From Serratia silvae (GTDB taxonomy: Bacteria; Pseudomonadota; Gammaproteobacteria; Enterobacterales; Enterobacteriaceae): DNA of 64,000 nucleotides. The stretch spans positions 342,388 to 406,387 of the forward strand of contig NZ_JAGQDC010000002.1 of assembly GCF_023282985.1 (NCBI RefSeq). The letters are read 5' to 3'. Positions 16,436 through 25,578 of the stretch are shown here, piece by piece. Below the pieces are notes generated by a model. It saw nothing but the letters and a program-made list of their open reading frames with translations, was not told the origin of the DNA and searched no databases. Each line of letters opens with the position of its first letter. Positions within the stretch are counted from its first letter, which is position 1. Both the position numbers and the translations under genes were made by a program.

Positions 16436-17839
16436 ATGAAAGATGCGAAACGTTTTGACGCTATTGCCCAGCGGCAGGATGGGCTGAAAAAGCACCTGAC
16501 CGCCGGGCAGATGTCGATGCTGGCGATCGGTGGGGCCATCGGTACCGGCCTGTTTCTGGGGAGTGCTTACGCGATCCAGATGGCTGGGCCAAGCGTACTG
16601 CTGAGCTATTTTATCGGCGGGGTGATTGCGCTACTGCTGATGGGATGCCTGGCGGAAATGACCTCCGAGCACCCAACCCCAGGGTCGTTCGGCGACTATG
16701 CCGAGTTCTACCTCAGTCCGCTGTTTGGCTTTCTGGTGCGCTATTCCTATTGGTCTTGCGTGGTGTTGGCGGTGGGTACCGAGGTGACGGCCATCGGCAT
16801 GTATATGCAGTTCTGGTTCCCAGGCACGCCGATTTGGCCGTGGGTGCTGTTATTCTCGGCGGCAGTGATCGTCGTCAATGTGATTGGGGTGAAGTCTTTT
16901 GGCCAGGTGGAGTATGCACTCTCTACCGTCAAGGTGGTGGCCATTTCAGCATTTATCCTGATCGGCATCGGCATACTGGCGTTTTCCGCCAACCCGACCT
17001 TTGGCATGCGTAATTTCACCGACAACGGCGGCTTTTTCCCGTTCGGGGTGAAAGGGATGTGGTTTGCGGTGATCGTATCGATATTCAGCTATCTGAGTAT
17101 TGAGATGATTGCGGTTGCCGCTGGGGAAGCGAAAAACCCAGTGGTTGCAGTGAAAAGCGCGTTCAAAGGCACCATTCTGCGGTTGTTTATCTTCTATATG
17201 ATGTCGATAGCGCTGATGCTGGCCATCGTGCCGTGGCGGCAGTCTGGCACCGGTGAAAGCCCGTTCCTGGTGGCGATGAACGTGATCCATCTGCCTGCTG
17301 CCGCCGGGATATTTAACTTTGTGGTACTGATTGCTGCACTGTCTGCCATGAACAGCCAACTGTATATCACCACCCGTATGATGTTTTCACTGTCACGTGC
17401 CGGGCAGGCACCGGCGGCGTTGGGGCGGCTTAGCAAACGGGGTATTCCGGTCAACGCGCTGGCGCTCTCCTGCGTGGGGATTATTGTCTCTATCGTGCTG
17501 AGCATTGCCGCCCCAGAGCAATCCTTCGCGGTGATGATGTCGATCTCGGTATACGGTGCCTGTTTCACCTGGCTGATGATCTTTGTTACCCACCTGTTCT
17601 TCCGCCGCCAGCATACGCAGACGCATCTCAAGTTCCGCATGTGGGGTTATCCTTACTTTACCTTGGCGGGGGCGCTCCTGATGGCCGGCTTGATGATAAC
17701 CACGCTGTTCACGGACTTCTTTAGAATGACGCTGTGGTTTGGCATTCCCTTCACCGCGCTGTTGGTGGCCATCTATTTCTACAGCCGACGAGGGCAGACA
17801 TCGGTTGCAACTGAAGCATCGGTGCAGGGTATGGAGTAA
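16436..17839 (+). CDS. Amino acid permease (APC superfamily, AroP/GabP type)
   Basis: 467 aa, about twelve membrane segments, beginning with the signature KKHLTAGQMSMLAIGGAIGT followed by GLFLGS in TM1. It is an inner-membrane proton symporter of the amino acid transporter (AAT) branch. The conserved TM3-TM5 segments (EMTSEHPTPGSFGDYAEFY and NVIGVKSFGQVEY) are intact. Placement 15 bases after an aromatic-type aminotransferase suggests it imports that enzyme's substrate (inference). A reasonable site, aaggtg, precedes the ATG. It is convergent with paaY. Confidence 0.9.
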   Translation: MKDAKRFDAIAQRQDGLKKHLTAGQMSMLAIGGAIGTGLFLGSAYAIQMAGPSVLLSYFIGGVIALLLMGCLAEMTSEHPTPGSFGDYAEFYLSPLFGFLVRYSYWSCVVLAVGTEVTAIGMYMQFWFPGTPIWPWVLLFSAAVIVVNVIGVKSFGQVEYALSTVKVVAISAFILIGIGILAFSANPTFGMRNFTDNGGFFPFGVKGMWFAVIVSIFSYLSIEMIAVAAGEAKNPVVAVKSAFKGTILRLFIFYMMSIALMLAIVPWRQSGTGESPFLVAMNVIHLPAAAGIFNFVVLIAALSAMNSQLYITTRMMFSLSRAGQAPAALGRLSKRGIPVNALALSCVGIIVSIVLSIAAPEQSFAVMMSISVYGACFTWLMIFVTHLFFRRQHTQTHLKFRMWGYPYFTLAGALLMAGLMITTLFTDFFRMTLWFGIPFTALLVAIYFYSRRGQTSVATEASVQGME

Positions 17840-17868
17840 TGTTGACCGGGCTGCGGCCCGGCCAAGCA

Positions 17869-18465
17869 CTAAAGCTGGCTTTTGGGGATGATGTGATCGC
17901 CGAAGTTCAGGCGTTGGCGCCCTGGCTCCGGTGCAGTGAGGGGGGCTACTTCTCTCAGGCTGTTTTTGCAGCGTAAGACCAACTCCTGATACTGGAGCGT
18001 GCCGGTGCGTTTCCAGGCTAATTCCTGTTCGGTCAGTTCGCGGATCACCCTTGCCGGGCTGCCGATCACCAGTTGGTTGGCGGCAATCTCCGCAGCGGCC
18101 TTGACGAAGGCACCCGCGCCGACGATGGTATTCTCACCAATGATCGCTCCGTCCATGATGACGGCATTCATGCCGATCATCGCGTTACGGCGCACGCGGC
18201 AACCGTGCAGAATGGCGCTGTGGCCGATATGCCCATCTTGTTCCACCACCGTGTCTTGCAACGGAAAGCCGTGCATCACGCAGTTATCCTGCACGTTGGC
18301 ACCGTCTTCGACCACAATGCGCCCAAAGTCGCCGCGCAGGCTGGCATTGGGGCCGATGTAGACGCCTTTGCCGATAATCACGTCGCCAATCAGCACCGCG
18401 GTGGGGTGAACATAACTGCTGGGATCGACCACTGGCGTCAAACCGTCAATTTGATACACGGGCAT
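17869..18465 (-). CDS. paaY: PaaY, hexapeptide-repeat thioesterase/carbonic-anhydrase-like protein
   Basis: 198 aa left-handed beta-helix protein ([40 protein letters not shown]) like E. coli PaaY (196 aa). His residues in VMHGFP, HIGHS and LHGCR correspond to metal ligands of gamma-carbonic anhydrases. PaaY hydrolyses CoA adducts formed when the pathway stalls and so protects the phenylacetate route. It follows paaX by 12 bases, as in E. coli; gaggag precedes the start. Confidence 0.93.
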   Translation of the reverse strand: MPVYQIDGLTPVVDPSSYVHPTAVLIGDVIIGKGVYIGPNASLRGDFGRIVVEDGANVQDNCVMHGFPLQDTVVEQDGHIGHSAILHGCRVRRNAMIGMNAVIMDGAIIGENTIVGAGAFVKAAAEIAANQLVIGSPARVIRELTEQELAWKRTGTLQYQELVLRCKNSLREVAPLTAPEPGRQRLNFGDHIIPKSQL

Positions 18466-18477
18466 AGCGCAAACTCC

Positions 18478-19419
18478 TCAAAATGTAGTGGGATCGCGCG
18501 GCAATCCGCCAAAGCGGCGATAGTAACCGGCACTGGGTGCAGGTAAGGTGCCGATGGAGGTTTCTGCCAAAGCGCTGACATATTCCGTCGCGGCGCGATC
18601 CACTCGCTGATAGATATTGATGCACAGGTTACGGGCTATCTGGCCCTCCCATTGAGCGGGTAACAGGGCATCCGGCAGCAGGGGATCTTTCAACACCACG
18701 CGGCGGAAAAAGTGGATTAATAATAGCTTAATCTGAAAACATCGCAGGGGCGTCAGTTCCTGCTCGTCGGCTTCGCGCAGTAAGGCCATCAACGGGCGGA
18801 AGGAAACGATAAACTCATGGTAGTAACCGGCCACCTCGCTCAACGACCAGCAGTTGGCGACCATTTGCCGCAGCGTCTGTTCGGAACGGTTATAGGGATA
18901 GTCGGCACGGAAGTAGATCACTTGTTCGCTGGCGTTGAGCTCACCGAGCAGGGCAGTGACGTCGGTTTGCGCATGGGTAGGCGCGGCCATCAGGTTGTTG
19001 GCGATCTGGCCAAAGCCCAGCCAACCCAGCTCTTTTTTCAGCCGTGCACGCTCGGTTTTTTCCGCATTTTCCAACAGCAGCAGCTCCCATTTGCCATCCC
19101 ATTGCGGCTGCTCGCTGAGGTAGATTTTGGATTCGGCATGGCGAAACTGGCGCATACCCTGTTCCGTAACGCGGTAATAGCTGCGGCGGCCGATTTTCTC
19201 TACGTCCAGCCAGCCCTCTTTTTGCAAACGAAATACCGAGGTACGAACAAAACGATCGCCAAAGCCAAGCGCTTCCAACAGTGCGCTTAGGCTGCCCAGC
19301 CAAACCTCACCGCCGCGATGGCTCAGCGCATCGCCGTAGAGTGAGATGATCAGCGAGGTGCCGCTGATCGGTTGGGCGCTTAACGCATGGCGGATAAAGT
19401 CGTCCAGTTTATGTTCCAT
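18478..19419 (-). CDS. paaX: Phenylacetate operon repressor PaaX
   Basis: 313 aa (E. coli PaaX 316). The N-terminal winged helix (SLSALLEALGFGDRFVRTSV) binds DNA, followed by the PaaX central and C-terminal domains (WDGKWELLLLENAEKTER). PaaX is GntR-related, represses the paa promoters and releases DNA on binding phenylacetyl-CoA. Gene order paaK-paaX-paaY on one strand matches E. coli. An inverted TGATTC/GAATCA pair upstream of paaA is a candidate target. Confidence 0.95.
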   Translation of the reverse strand: MEHKLDDFIRHALSAQPISGTSLIISLYGDALSHRGGEVWLGSLSALLEALGFGDRFVRTSVFRLQKEGWLDVEKIGRRSYYRVTEQGMRQFRHAESKIYLSEQPQWDGKWELLLLENAEKTERARLKKELGWLGFGQIANNLMAAPTHAQTDVTALLGELNASEQVIYFRADYPYNRSEQTLRQMVANCWSLSEVAGYYHEFIVSFRPLMALLREADEQELTPLRCFQIKLLLIHFFRRVVLKDPLLPDALLPAQWEGQIARNLCINIYQRVDRAATEYVSALAETSIGTLPAPSAGYYRRFGGLPRDPTTF

Positions 19420-19482
19420 ATTTTTCCCTGGGTAAGCCTTTGCTGAGACACGACATTAGCATAAATGACAAAGGCTTGCCCC

Positions 19483-20790
19483 TCACCGTGGCCGCAGATC
19501 GATCACCCGTTGGGCCTTGCCTTCCGAACGTGGAATATCGCCACAGTTGGCAATGCTGACATCGGTGCTGACCCCGACAATCGATTTGATATGGTGGCGC
19601 AGCTGGTGGCAGATATCACAACGCTGCTGGTGGTTGAGCGTCAACGCCGACTCTTTCAGCTCCACCCGCACGGCCAAGGTATCCAGATGCCCGGCACGGC
19701 TCACCTGCAGCTGATAATGCGGCGACAGATGCTCGAACTGCATAATCTGTTCTTCGACCTGTGAAGGGAATACGTTCACGCCGCGGATGATCAGCATATC
19801 GTCGGAACGGCCGGTGATCTTGCCCATCCGGCGCATGTTGCGGGCATCCCCTGGCATTAGGTGGGTGAGGTCGCGCGTACGATAGCGGATCACCGGTAGA
19901 GCCTCTTTGGTCAGCGTGGTGAAAACCAGTTCGCCATGCTCGCCGTCGGCCTGTATCGCGCCCGTCTCCGGGTTAATGACCTCCGGCAGGAAGTGGTCTT
20001 CCCAGATGGTCGGGCCGCCGCCGCTTTCGGCGCACTCCATTGCCACACCAGGCCCCATCACTTCGGAAAGGCCGTAGATATCCAGCGCCTTGATCCCCAT
20101 GCGTGACTCGATCTCATGGCGCAGGGATTCTGTCCAGGGTTCTGCACCGAACACGCCCAAACGTAGGGAGCAGTTGCGCGCATCGCCCCCCATTTTACGT
20201 TCCAGCTCGTCGATCAGCGTCAGGCAGTAGGATGGGGTCACCATGATCACGTCGGGTTTGAAATCCAGGATCAACTGTACCTGCTTCTCCGTCTGGCCGC
20301 CGGACACCGGGATCACCGTCGCACCCAGGCGTTCTGCGCCATAGTGCGCGCCCAGCCCGCCGGTAAACAGGCCATAACCGTAGGCAACGTGGATTTTGTC
20401 TTTGGCGGTGGCCCCGGCAGAGCGCAGGCAACGGGCGACAATATCGGCCCAGTTGTCGATATCCCGCTGGGTGTAACCCACTACCGTTGGGCGACCTGTG
20501 GTGCCAGATGAAGCATGAATGCGTACGACTTGTTCCATCGGCACGGCAAAGGTGTCGAACGGGTAGTTGTCACGCAGATCCTGTTTGGTGGTGTAGGGGA
20601 ACAACGCAAGATCGCTCAGTTGCTTCAAATCGCTTGGGTGAACGCCGGCCTGATCGAACTTGCGTTGATACATCGGCACGTTGTTGTAGGCATGGTGCAG
20701 GGTCCATTGCAGGCGTTCCAGTTGTAATGCTTCGATTTCGTCGCGTGAAGCAAATTCAATCGCGTCGATGGGCCGTGGATTTGTAGTCAT
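19483..20790 (-). CDS. paaK: Phenylacetate-CoA ligase
   Basis: 435 aa (E. coli 437). An adenylate-forming enzyme with the P-loop IHASSGTTGRPTVVGYT, the YGLSEVMGPGVAMEC motif and C-terminal GRSDDMLIIRGVNVFPSQVE. It activates phenylacetate with ATP and CoA, the entry step of the pathway, in the cytoplasm. The ATG at 20790 (gagg eight bases upstream) was preferred over an in-frame start inside paaJ because it gives the family N-terminus. It is last of the catabolic run paaABCDEFGHIJK. Confidence 0.95.
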   Translation of the reverse strand: MTTNPRPIDAIEFASRDEIEALQLERLQWTLHHAYNNVPMYQRKFDQAGVHPSDLKQLSDLALFPYTTKQDLRDNYPFDTFAVPMEQVVRIHASSGTTGRPTVVGYTQRDIDNWADIVARCLRSAGATAKDKIHVAYGYGLFTGGLGAHYGAERLGATVIPVSGGQTEKQVQLILDFKPDVIMVTPSYCLTLIDELERKMGGDARNCSLRLGVFGAEPWTESLRHEIESRMGIKALDIYGLSEVMGPGVAMECAESGGGPTIWEDHFLPEVINPETGAIQADGEHGELVFTTLTKEALPVIRYRTRDLTHLMPGDARNMRRMGKITGRSDDMLIIRGVNVFPSQVEEQIMQFEHLSPHYQLQVSRAGHLDTLAVRVELKESALTLNHQQRCDICHQLRHHIKSIVGVSTDVSIANCGDIPRSEGKAQRVIDLRPR

Positions 20791-20809
20791 CTTTTTAGCC
20801 TCGCAGGTG

Positions 20810-22015
20810 TTAGACACGCTCAATAATCATGGCAATGCCCTGACCGACGCCAATGCACATGGTGCACAGTGCGTAGCGGCCAGCGCGACGTTCCAGCTCA
20901 AACAGGGCGGCCAGCGCCAGGCGCGCACCGCTCATGCCCAATGGATGGCCAAGCGCGATGGCACCCCCGTTGGGATTGACCTGTTCGGCATCATCCGGCA
21001 GACCAAGCTGGCGCAACACCGCCAACGCCTGTGCGGCGAATGCTTCGTTAAGTTCAATGACGTCCATCTGTGCCAGGTTTAACCCAGCGATTTCCAGGAC
21101 TTTGCGAGTCGCGGGTAGCGGGCCGATCCCCATCAATCGTGGTTCGACGCCGCAGGTGGCAGTAGCGACAATGCGCGCCCGTGGTGTCAGACCTTGCTGC
21201 AAGGCCATGGCTTCGGAAGCGACAATCAGCGCCGCCGCACCATCGTTGACACCAGAAGCATTGCCAGCAGTGATGCAACCCGGCTGACGGAATGGCGTTT
21301 TCAGTTTTTGCAGTTGTTCCAGCGTGGTTTCTGCACGCGGGTGTTCGTCTTCGCTGAACGGAGTAATGACTCCTTTCTTGCCGCTGAGGCTCACCGGGAT
21401 AATTTCCTGTGCCAGGATCCCCCGCTGTTGTGCCAGGGCGGTGCGCTGCTGGCTGCGTAGGGCAAAGGCATCCTGATCGGCACGGCTGATGCCAAACTGT
21501 GCCGCGACGTTTTCGGCGGTTTCCGGCATTGAGTCGGTACCGAAAGCCTCATGCATCAGCGGGTTAACAAACCGCCAGCCGATGGTGGTATCAAACAGCT
21601 GCGTCTGACGGCTGAAGGCGCTGTCGGCCTTGCCCATCACCAGCGGGGCGCGGGTCATGGATTCTGCCCCTCCGGCCAGTACCAGGCTGGCTTCGCCGGC
21701 CTTGATGCTGCGGGCCGCCATCGCTAACGCATCCAACCCCGAACCGCATAGCCGGTTGATGGTGGTGCCGGAAACGTTTTGTGGCAGCCCGGCCAGCAAC
21801 GCCGCCATACGGGCCAGATTGCGATTGTCTTCTCCGGCCTGATTGGCGCAGCCGAGGATCACGTCATCTACTCGTGACCAGTCCACGTTGGGGTGGCGTT
21901 CCAGCAGAGCACGCAGCGGCAGGGCGGCTAAATCGTCGGCCCGTATGTTTGCCAGTGCACCGCCGTAACGGCCAATCGGCGTGCGAACGCCATCGCAAAT
22001 AAAGGCCTGATTCAT
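20810..22015 (-). CDS. paaJ: 3-oxoadipyl-CoA/3-oxo-5,6-dehydrosuberyl-CoA thiolase
   Basis: 401 aa thiolase. The active-site Cys lies in INRLCGSGLDALAMAARSI, with the C-terminal GGAIALGHPLGMSGARL and the final catalytic Cys in ALCTMCIGVGQG. PaaJ cleaves both beta-ketoacyl-CoA intermediates, giving 2,3-dehydroadipyl-CoA and, last, succinyl-CoA plus acetyl-CoA. Its start overlaps the paaI stop in an ATGA arrangement, showing translational coupling. Confidence 0.94.
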   Translation of the reverse strand: MNQAFICDGVRTPIGRYGGALANIRADDLAALPLRALLERHPNVDWSRVDDVILGCANQAGEDNRNLARMAALLAGLPQNVSGTTINRLCGSGLDALAMAARSIKAGEASLVLAGGAESMTRAPLVMGKADSAFSRQTQLFDTTIGWRFVNPLMHEAFGTDSMPETAENVAAQFGISRADQDAFALRSQQRTALAQQRGILAQEIIPVSLSGKKGVITPFSEDEHPRAETTLEQLQKLKTPFRQPGCITAGNASGVNDGAAALIVASEAMALQQGLTPRARIVATATCGVEPRLMGIGPLPATRKVLEIAGLNLAQMDVIELNEAFAAQALAVLRQLGLPDDAEQVNPNGGAIALGHPLGMSGARLALAALFELERRAGRYALCTMCIGVGQGIAMIIERV

Positions 22016-22458
22016 GGCTGCTCTCCTAAAATGCTGTGGCCCAACCGATGGGCGCGGCCACGGAACCAGGCGACGGTTTTCCCCAGTTGGTTAACGATCT
22101 CAACGTCGTACAACCCGGTAGTTTTACCCTGATGGCGCACTTGTGCGCAGGCGGTGAGGCGATCGCCTGCCTGCGCTGGGCGGATAAAATCGATGGTGCA
22201 ACCAGAAGCAACTGCCGCCAGCCCTTGACTGTTACAGGCATAAGCAAAGGCGGTATCTGCCAGACTGAACAACTGGCCACCGTGACAGGTTTGGTGGCCG
22301 TTGAGCATCTGCGGGCCGACGGTCATGCTGACTTTGGCCATGCCGGCATCCATGGCATCGATGCGCATATCCATCGCCTGTGCGCAGGTATCCTGGCTAA
22401 ACATCTGTTCGGCGCAGCGCTGGGCCAGCGCGCGGGGAGTATTGGCATTCATCAGCAT
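22012..22458 (-). CDS. paaI: Hydroxyphenylacetyl-CoA thioesterase PaaI
   Basis: 148 aa hotdog-fold thioesterase (GHQTCHGGQLFSLADTAFAY, then SGCTIDFIRPAQAGDRL). PaaI hydrolyses ring-hydroxylated phenylacetyl-CoA and related CoA esters, freeing trapped CoA. The gene overlaps the paaH stop by 7 bases and the paaJ start by 4, so it is embedded in the operon. A second ATG two codons in is an equally possible start. Confidence 0.93.
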   Translation of the reverse strand: MLMNANTPRALAQRCAEQMFSQDTCAQAMDMRIDAMDAGMAKVSMTVGPQMLNGHQTCHGGQLFSLADTAFAYACNSQGLAAVASGCTIDFIRPAQAGDRLTACAQVRHQGKTTGLYDVEIVNQLGKTVAWFRGRAHRLGHSILGEQP

Positions 22459-23981
22459 TCGGCTCCTGAATAATTGGCGGCATAACGGTGCAGCAGCGGC
22501 ATTGGGCGATAGCGGGGTTCCGCGTAATAACGTTGCAGGTTTTCCAACGTGGTGAGGATTTGTTGCCAGCCGAGCTTGCTGCCCCAGGCCAGCGGCCCTT
22601 GCGGGTAGTTGACGCCAAACCTCATGGCATCGTCGGTATCGGCGGCGTTGGCCACGCCTTTATTCACCACGTCCAGGGCTTCATTTGCCAGCATGGCAAC
22701 GGTGCGCATCACCAATAGGCCCGGGTAATCCGGCAGGTGGATCACCTGTTTACCCAGCGATTGCAGCAGGCGGATGACCTTGGCCGAGTGCGGCACCGCG
22801 TTCTGCTCGGCGCTGCTGATGGCGATAACGGGGGCGTGCTGATAGTTGACGGACAGGTCGAACAGAACCACGGGCGATCCGATTTCTTCGGCGACTTGGC
22901 TTGCTGTTTTACCATTCGTTAACATAAATGTAACTTCATCAACCCGGGCAAACGGACTGGTCTGGCCAGGATGTTTGATCGCTACCGCATTTCCCGTCAG
23001 CAACTGTGCAAACTCGCCGATGGCCGACCAGTCGCCGTGCAACGTGACGGACTTAGGCAATTCAGCCGTTGCCGCCGAAGCAAACGTGGCTGACGGCGTG
23101 GCCTGTTCGCTGCCATAACGGTAAAAACCCCGGCCACTCTTACGGCCCAAATGCCCGGCAGCCACCAGCTCCTGCTGTACCAGCGAAGGAGTAAAGCGGC
23201 TGTCCTGATAGAAGGCGTGAAAGACCGACTCGGTGACGGCATAGTTGACGTCCTGGCCGATCAGATCGGTCAGTTGCAGCGGCCCCATGGCGAAACCGCC
23301 AGCATCACGCAGTACGGCATCCAGGGTGGCCGGATCGGCAATCTGTTCTTCCAGCGCGCGCAGGGTTTCAGCGTAGAAAGGCCGGGCTACGCGGTTGACG
23401 ATAAAGCCTGGCGTAGAACGGCACACGACACTGTGTTTACCCCAATGTTGAGCCAAGGCTTGCAAGCTGCCCAGCGTTTCCGGGCTGGTTTCCAGCCCAC
23501 CGACGATCTCCACCAGTTTCATCAGCGGAGCCGGGTTGAAGAAGTGCAGGCCCGCCATGCGTTGCGGATGCTGAAGCGCACTGGCGATGGCGGTAATAGA
23601 GAGTGACGAGGTATTGCTGGAAAACAGTGCCTCTGGTGAGCATATCGCCTCCAGATCGCGAAACAGGCTCTGCTTGATTGCCAGCTTTTCCGCCACCGCT
23701 TCGATCACCAGGCTGCTGTCGGCCAGATCGCTCAACGAACTGGTCAACTGAATATTACCCAACAGGGTTTCAGTGCTGTGGGCATCGGCTTTACCTGCCT
23801 CGACCCGCTTGCGTAGACGTTGCCCGAGCTGTTCCAGCGCGCGGGAGGCGGCGGGCAGCGCGATATCGAACAGCTTGACCCGGTGCCCTGCCGCGGCGGC
23901 CACTTGGGCAATACCAATCCCCATGGTTCCGGCACCAATTACGGCGACCGGCGCAGAAGTTATCGCCATCTTCTCGTTCAT
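22452..23981 (-). CDS. paaH: 3-hydroxyadipyl-CoA dehydrogenase PaaH
   Basis: 509 aa from ATG 23981, slightly longer than E. coli PaaH (475). NAD-binding GAGTMGIGIAQVAAAAGH at ~16-33, then a 3-hydroxyacyl-CoA dehydrogenase core (HFFNPAPLMKLVEIVGG), and a repeated C-terminal 3HCDH domain (PGLLVMRTVAMLANEALDVV). It oxidises 3-hydroxyadipyl-CoA to 3-oxoadipyl-CoA. The start is 13 bases after the paaG stop; a longer frame reading back into paaG lacks support. Confidence 0.94.
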   Translation of the reverse strand: MNEKMAITSAPVAVIGAGTMGIGIAQVAAAAGHRVKLFDIALPAASRALEQLGQRLRKRVEAGKADAHSTETLLGNIQLTSSLSDLADSSLVIEAVAEKLAIKQSLFRDLEAICSPEALFSSNTSSLSITAIASALQHPQRMAGLHFFNPAPLMKLVEIVGGLETSPETLGSLQALAQHWGKHSVVCRSTPGFIVNRVARPFYAETLRALEEQIADPATLDAVLRDAGGFAMGPLQLTDLIGQDVNYAVTESVFHAFYQDSRFTPSLVQQELVAAGHLGRKSGRGFYRYGSEQATPSATFASAATAELPKSVTLHGDWSAIGEFAQLLTGNAVAIKHPGQTSPFARVDEVTFMLTNGKTASQVAEEIGSPVVLFDLSVNYQHAPVIAISSAEQNAVPHSAKVIRLLQSLGKQVIHLPDYPGLLVMRTVAMLANEALDVVNKGVANAADTDDAMRFGVNYPQGPLAWGSKLGWQQILTTLENLQRYYAEPRYRPMPLLHRYAANYSGAEC

Positions 23982-23994
23982 GGCTGTATCCCGT

Positions 23995-24792
23995 TCATGA
24001 CTGCTTCCCGCTGAAGTTCGGTGGGCGCTTGGCGAAGAAGGCGCTGACGCCTTCGCGATAGTCGTCACTACGGCCACCCAGGCGCTGTAAATCGCGCTCT
24101 AAATCAAGCTGCTGGTCGAGCGTATTGCTGGCCGAGCTGTACATGGCTTTCTTGATTAGCCCCAGGCCGTAGGTAGGTTGGGTAGCAAGCTGTTTGGCCA
24201 TGCTCTGGGTGTGATCGGCCAGCTCGGCGGCGGCCACGACCTGCCAGATCATTCCCCACTCCAGCGCCTGCTGAGCGCTGATTTTGTCCCCCAGCAGCGC
24301 CATCCCCATGGCTCGTGCATGCCCGGCCAGGCGTGGCAGATACCAACTGCCGCCGGAATCCGGCACCAGGCCCAGTTTACAGAAGGATTGGATGAAGCTG
24401 GCGTTGTCGGCGGCCACCACGATGTCGCAGGCCATTGCCAACGCAGCACCCGCTCCGGCAGCAACGCCGTTGACCGCGCAGACAATCGGCTTGGGTAGGG
24501 CACTCAGGCGGCGGATCAGCGGGTTGTAAAAGCGTTCTACGGACAGCCCAAGATCCGGGGGGGCCTGATCCACACTGACGTTACGATCATTCAGATCCTG
24601 CCCGGCGCAGAAACCGCGCCCGGCACCGGTGATCAGCATGCAACGCACGCTGTCATCGCGTTCGGCTACGGTCAGTGCCTCGCTGAGCTGGTGGTGCATT
24701 TCATCGTTAAAGCTGTTGAGCCGGTCGGGGCGGTTCAGGGTAATGGTCAACACCCCGGCTTCGATGTGGCTAAGAATTAATGCGTTTTCCAT
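23995..24792 (-). CDS. paaG: 1,2-epoxyphenylacetyl-CoA isomerase PaaG
   Basis: 265 aa crotonase-fold enzyme (E. coli 262). Oxyanion segments GAGRGFCAGQDLNDR and VNGVAAGAGAALAMACDIV and the catalytic Asp region GLVPDSGGSWYLPRL are intact. PaaG converts the ring epoxide to the seven-membered oxepin-CoA and also isomerises double bonds during beta-oxidation. It lies 3 bases from paaF, with which it is co-transcribed. Confidence 0.94.
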   Translation of the reverse strand: MENALILSHIEAGVLTITLNRPDRLNSFNDEMHHQLSEALTVAERDDSVRCMLITGAGRGFCAGQDLNDRNVSVDQAPPDLGLSVERFYNPLIRRLSALPKPIVCAVNGVAAGAGAALAMACDIVVAADNASFIQSFCKLGLVPDSGGSWYLPRLAGHARAMGMALLGDKISAQQALEWGMIWQVVAAAELADHTQSMAKQLATQPTYGLGLIKKAMYSSASNTLDQQLDLERDLQRLGGRSDDYREGVSAFFAKRPPNFSGKQS

Positions 24793-24795
24793 AAA

Positions 24796-25569
24796 TCAGC
24801 GCCCTTGATAGTTCGGTGTGCGTTTTTCGAAGAAGGCGGCAATGCCTTCCCGGCGATCTTCGGTGGCAGCCAGGGTGACAAACTGCTGGCGTTCCATCTG
24901 CAAGCCCTGGCTGAGGCCGGTTTCCTGCGCCTGTTTTAGCGCCTGCTTGGCCGCGCGCAGGGCCAGCGGTGCCTGTTGGCTAATGCGTTGGGCCAGTTGT
25001 TGAGTACGTTCCAGCGTTAAGGCGTCGACACAAACCTCGCTGACCAGCCCGGCTTGCAGTGCGCAGCGGGCGTCGATGGCTTCACCGGTTAGCACCATTT
25101 GATAGGCGCGGGACTTGCCCACGCAGCGGATCAGGCGTTGAGTACCACCGGCTCCGGGTATCAGGCCTAAAGTGATCTCCGGCAGGCCGAAGCGGGCGCT
25201 TTCGCCGCAGAGGGTAATGTCGCAGGCCAGAGCCAGCTCACAGCCAGCACCGAGCGCGTAACCGTTCACCGCTGCCAGCAAGGGTTTGCTGAACTGGGCC
25301 AAGCGTTGCCATAGCAACGGGCGATGGTCGAGCTGGGTGGCGGCGACATCCTGCTGCTGCAATTCGCGCAGGTCGGCACCGGCGGCGAAGAATCGGGCAG
25401 CACCGGTGATCACTACGGCACCGACGTCGGCGTCGCTATCGGCCTGTTCCAGTTGATAGACCAACTGCTCCAGGCAGGCGGTGCTTAACGCATTACGGGC
25501 ATCGGGGCGGTGCAGCGTCAGTGTGACCACGCGTTGCTGCTGTTCGCGCAGGATCCAAGGGGTTTCCAT
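24796..25569 (-). CDS. paaF: 2,3-dehydroadipyl-CoA hydratase PaaF
   Basis: 257 aa crotonase (E. coli 255) with NGYALGAGCELALACDITLC and the catalytic Glu region GLPEITLGLIPGAGGTQRL. It adds water to 2,3-dehydroadipyl-CoA. Unlike PaaG it keeps the classical hydratase glutamates, which separates the two paralogues. Spacing to neighbours is 3 and 9 bases, typical of this operon. Confidence 0.94.
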   Translation of the reverse strand: METPWILREQQQRVVTLTLHRPDARNALSTACLEQLVYQLEQADSDADVGAVVITGAARFFAAGADLRELQQQDVAATQLDHRPLLWQRLAQFSKPLLAAVNGYALGAGCELALACDITLCGESARFGLPEITLGLIPGAGGTQRLIRCVGKSRAYQMVLTGEAIDARCALQAGLVSEVCVDALTLERTQQLAQRISQQAPLALRAAKQALKQAQETGLSQGLQMERQQFVTLAATEDRREGIAAFFEKRTPNYQGR

Positions 25570-25578
25570 CGTCGGCTC

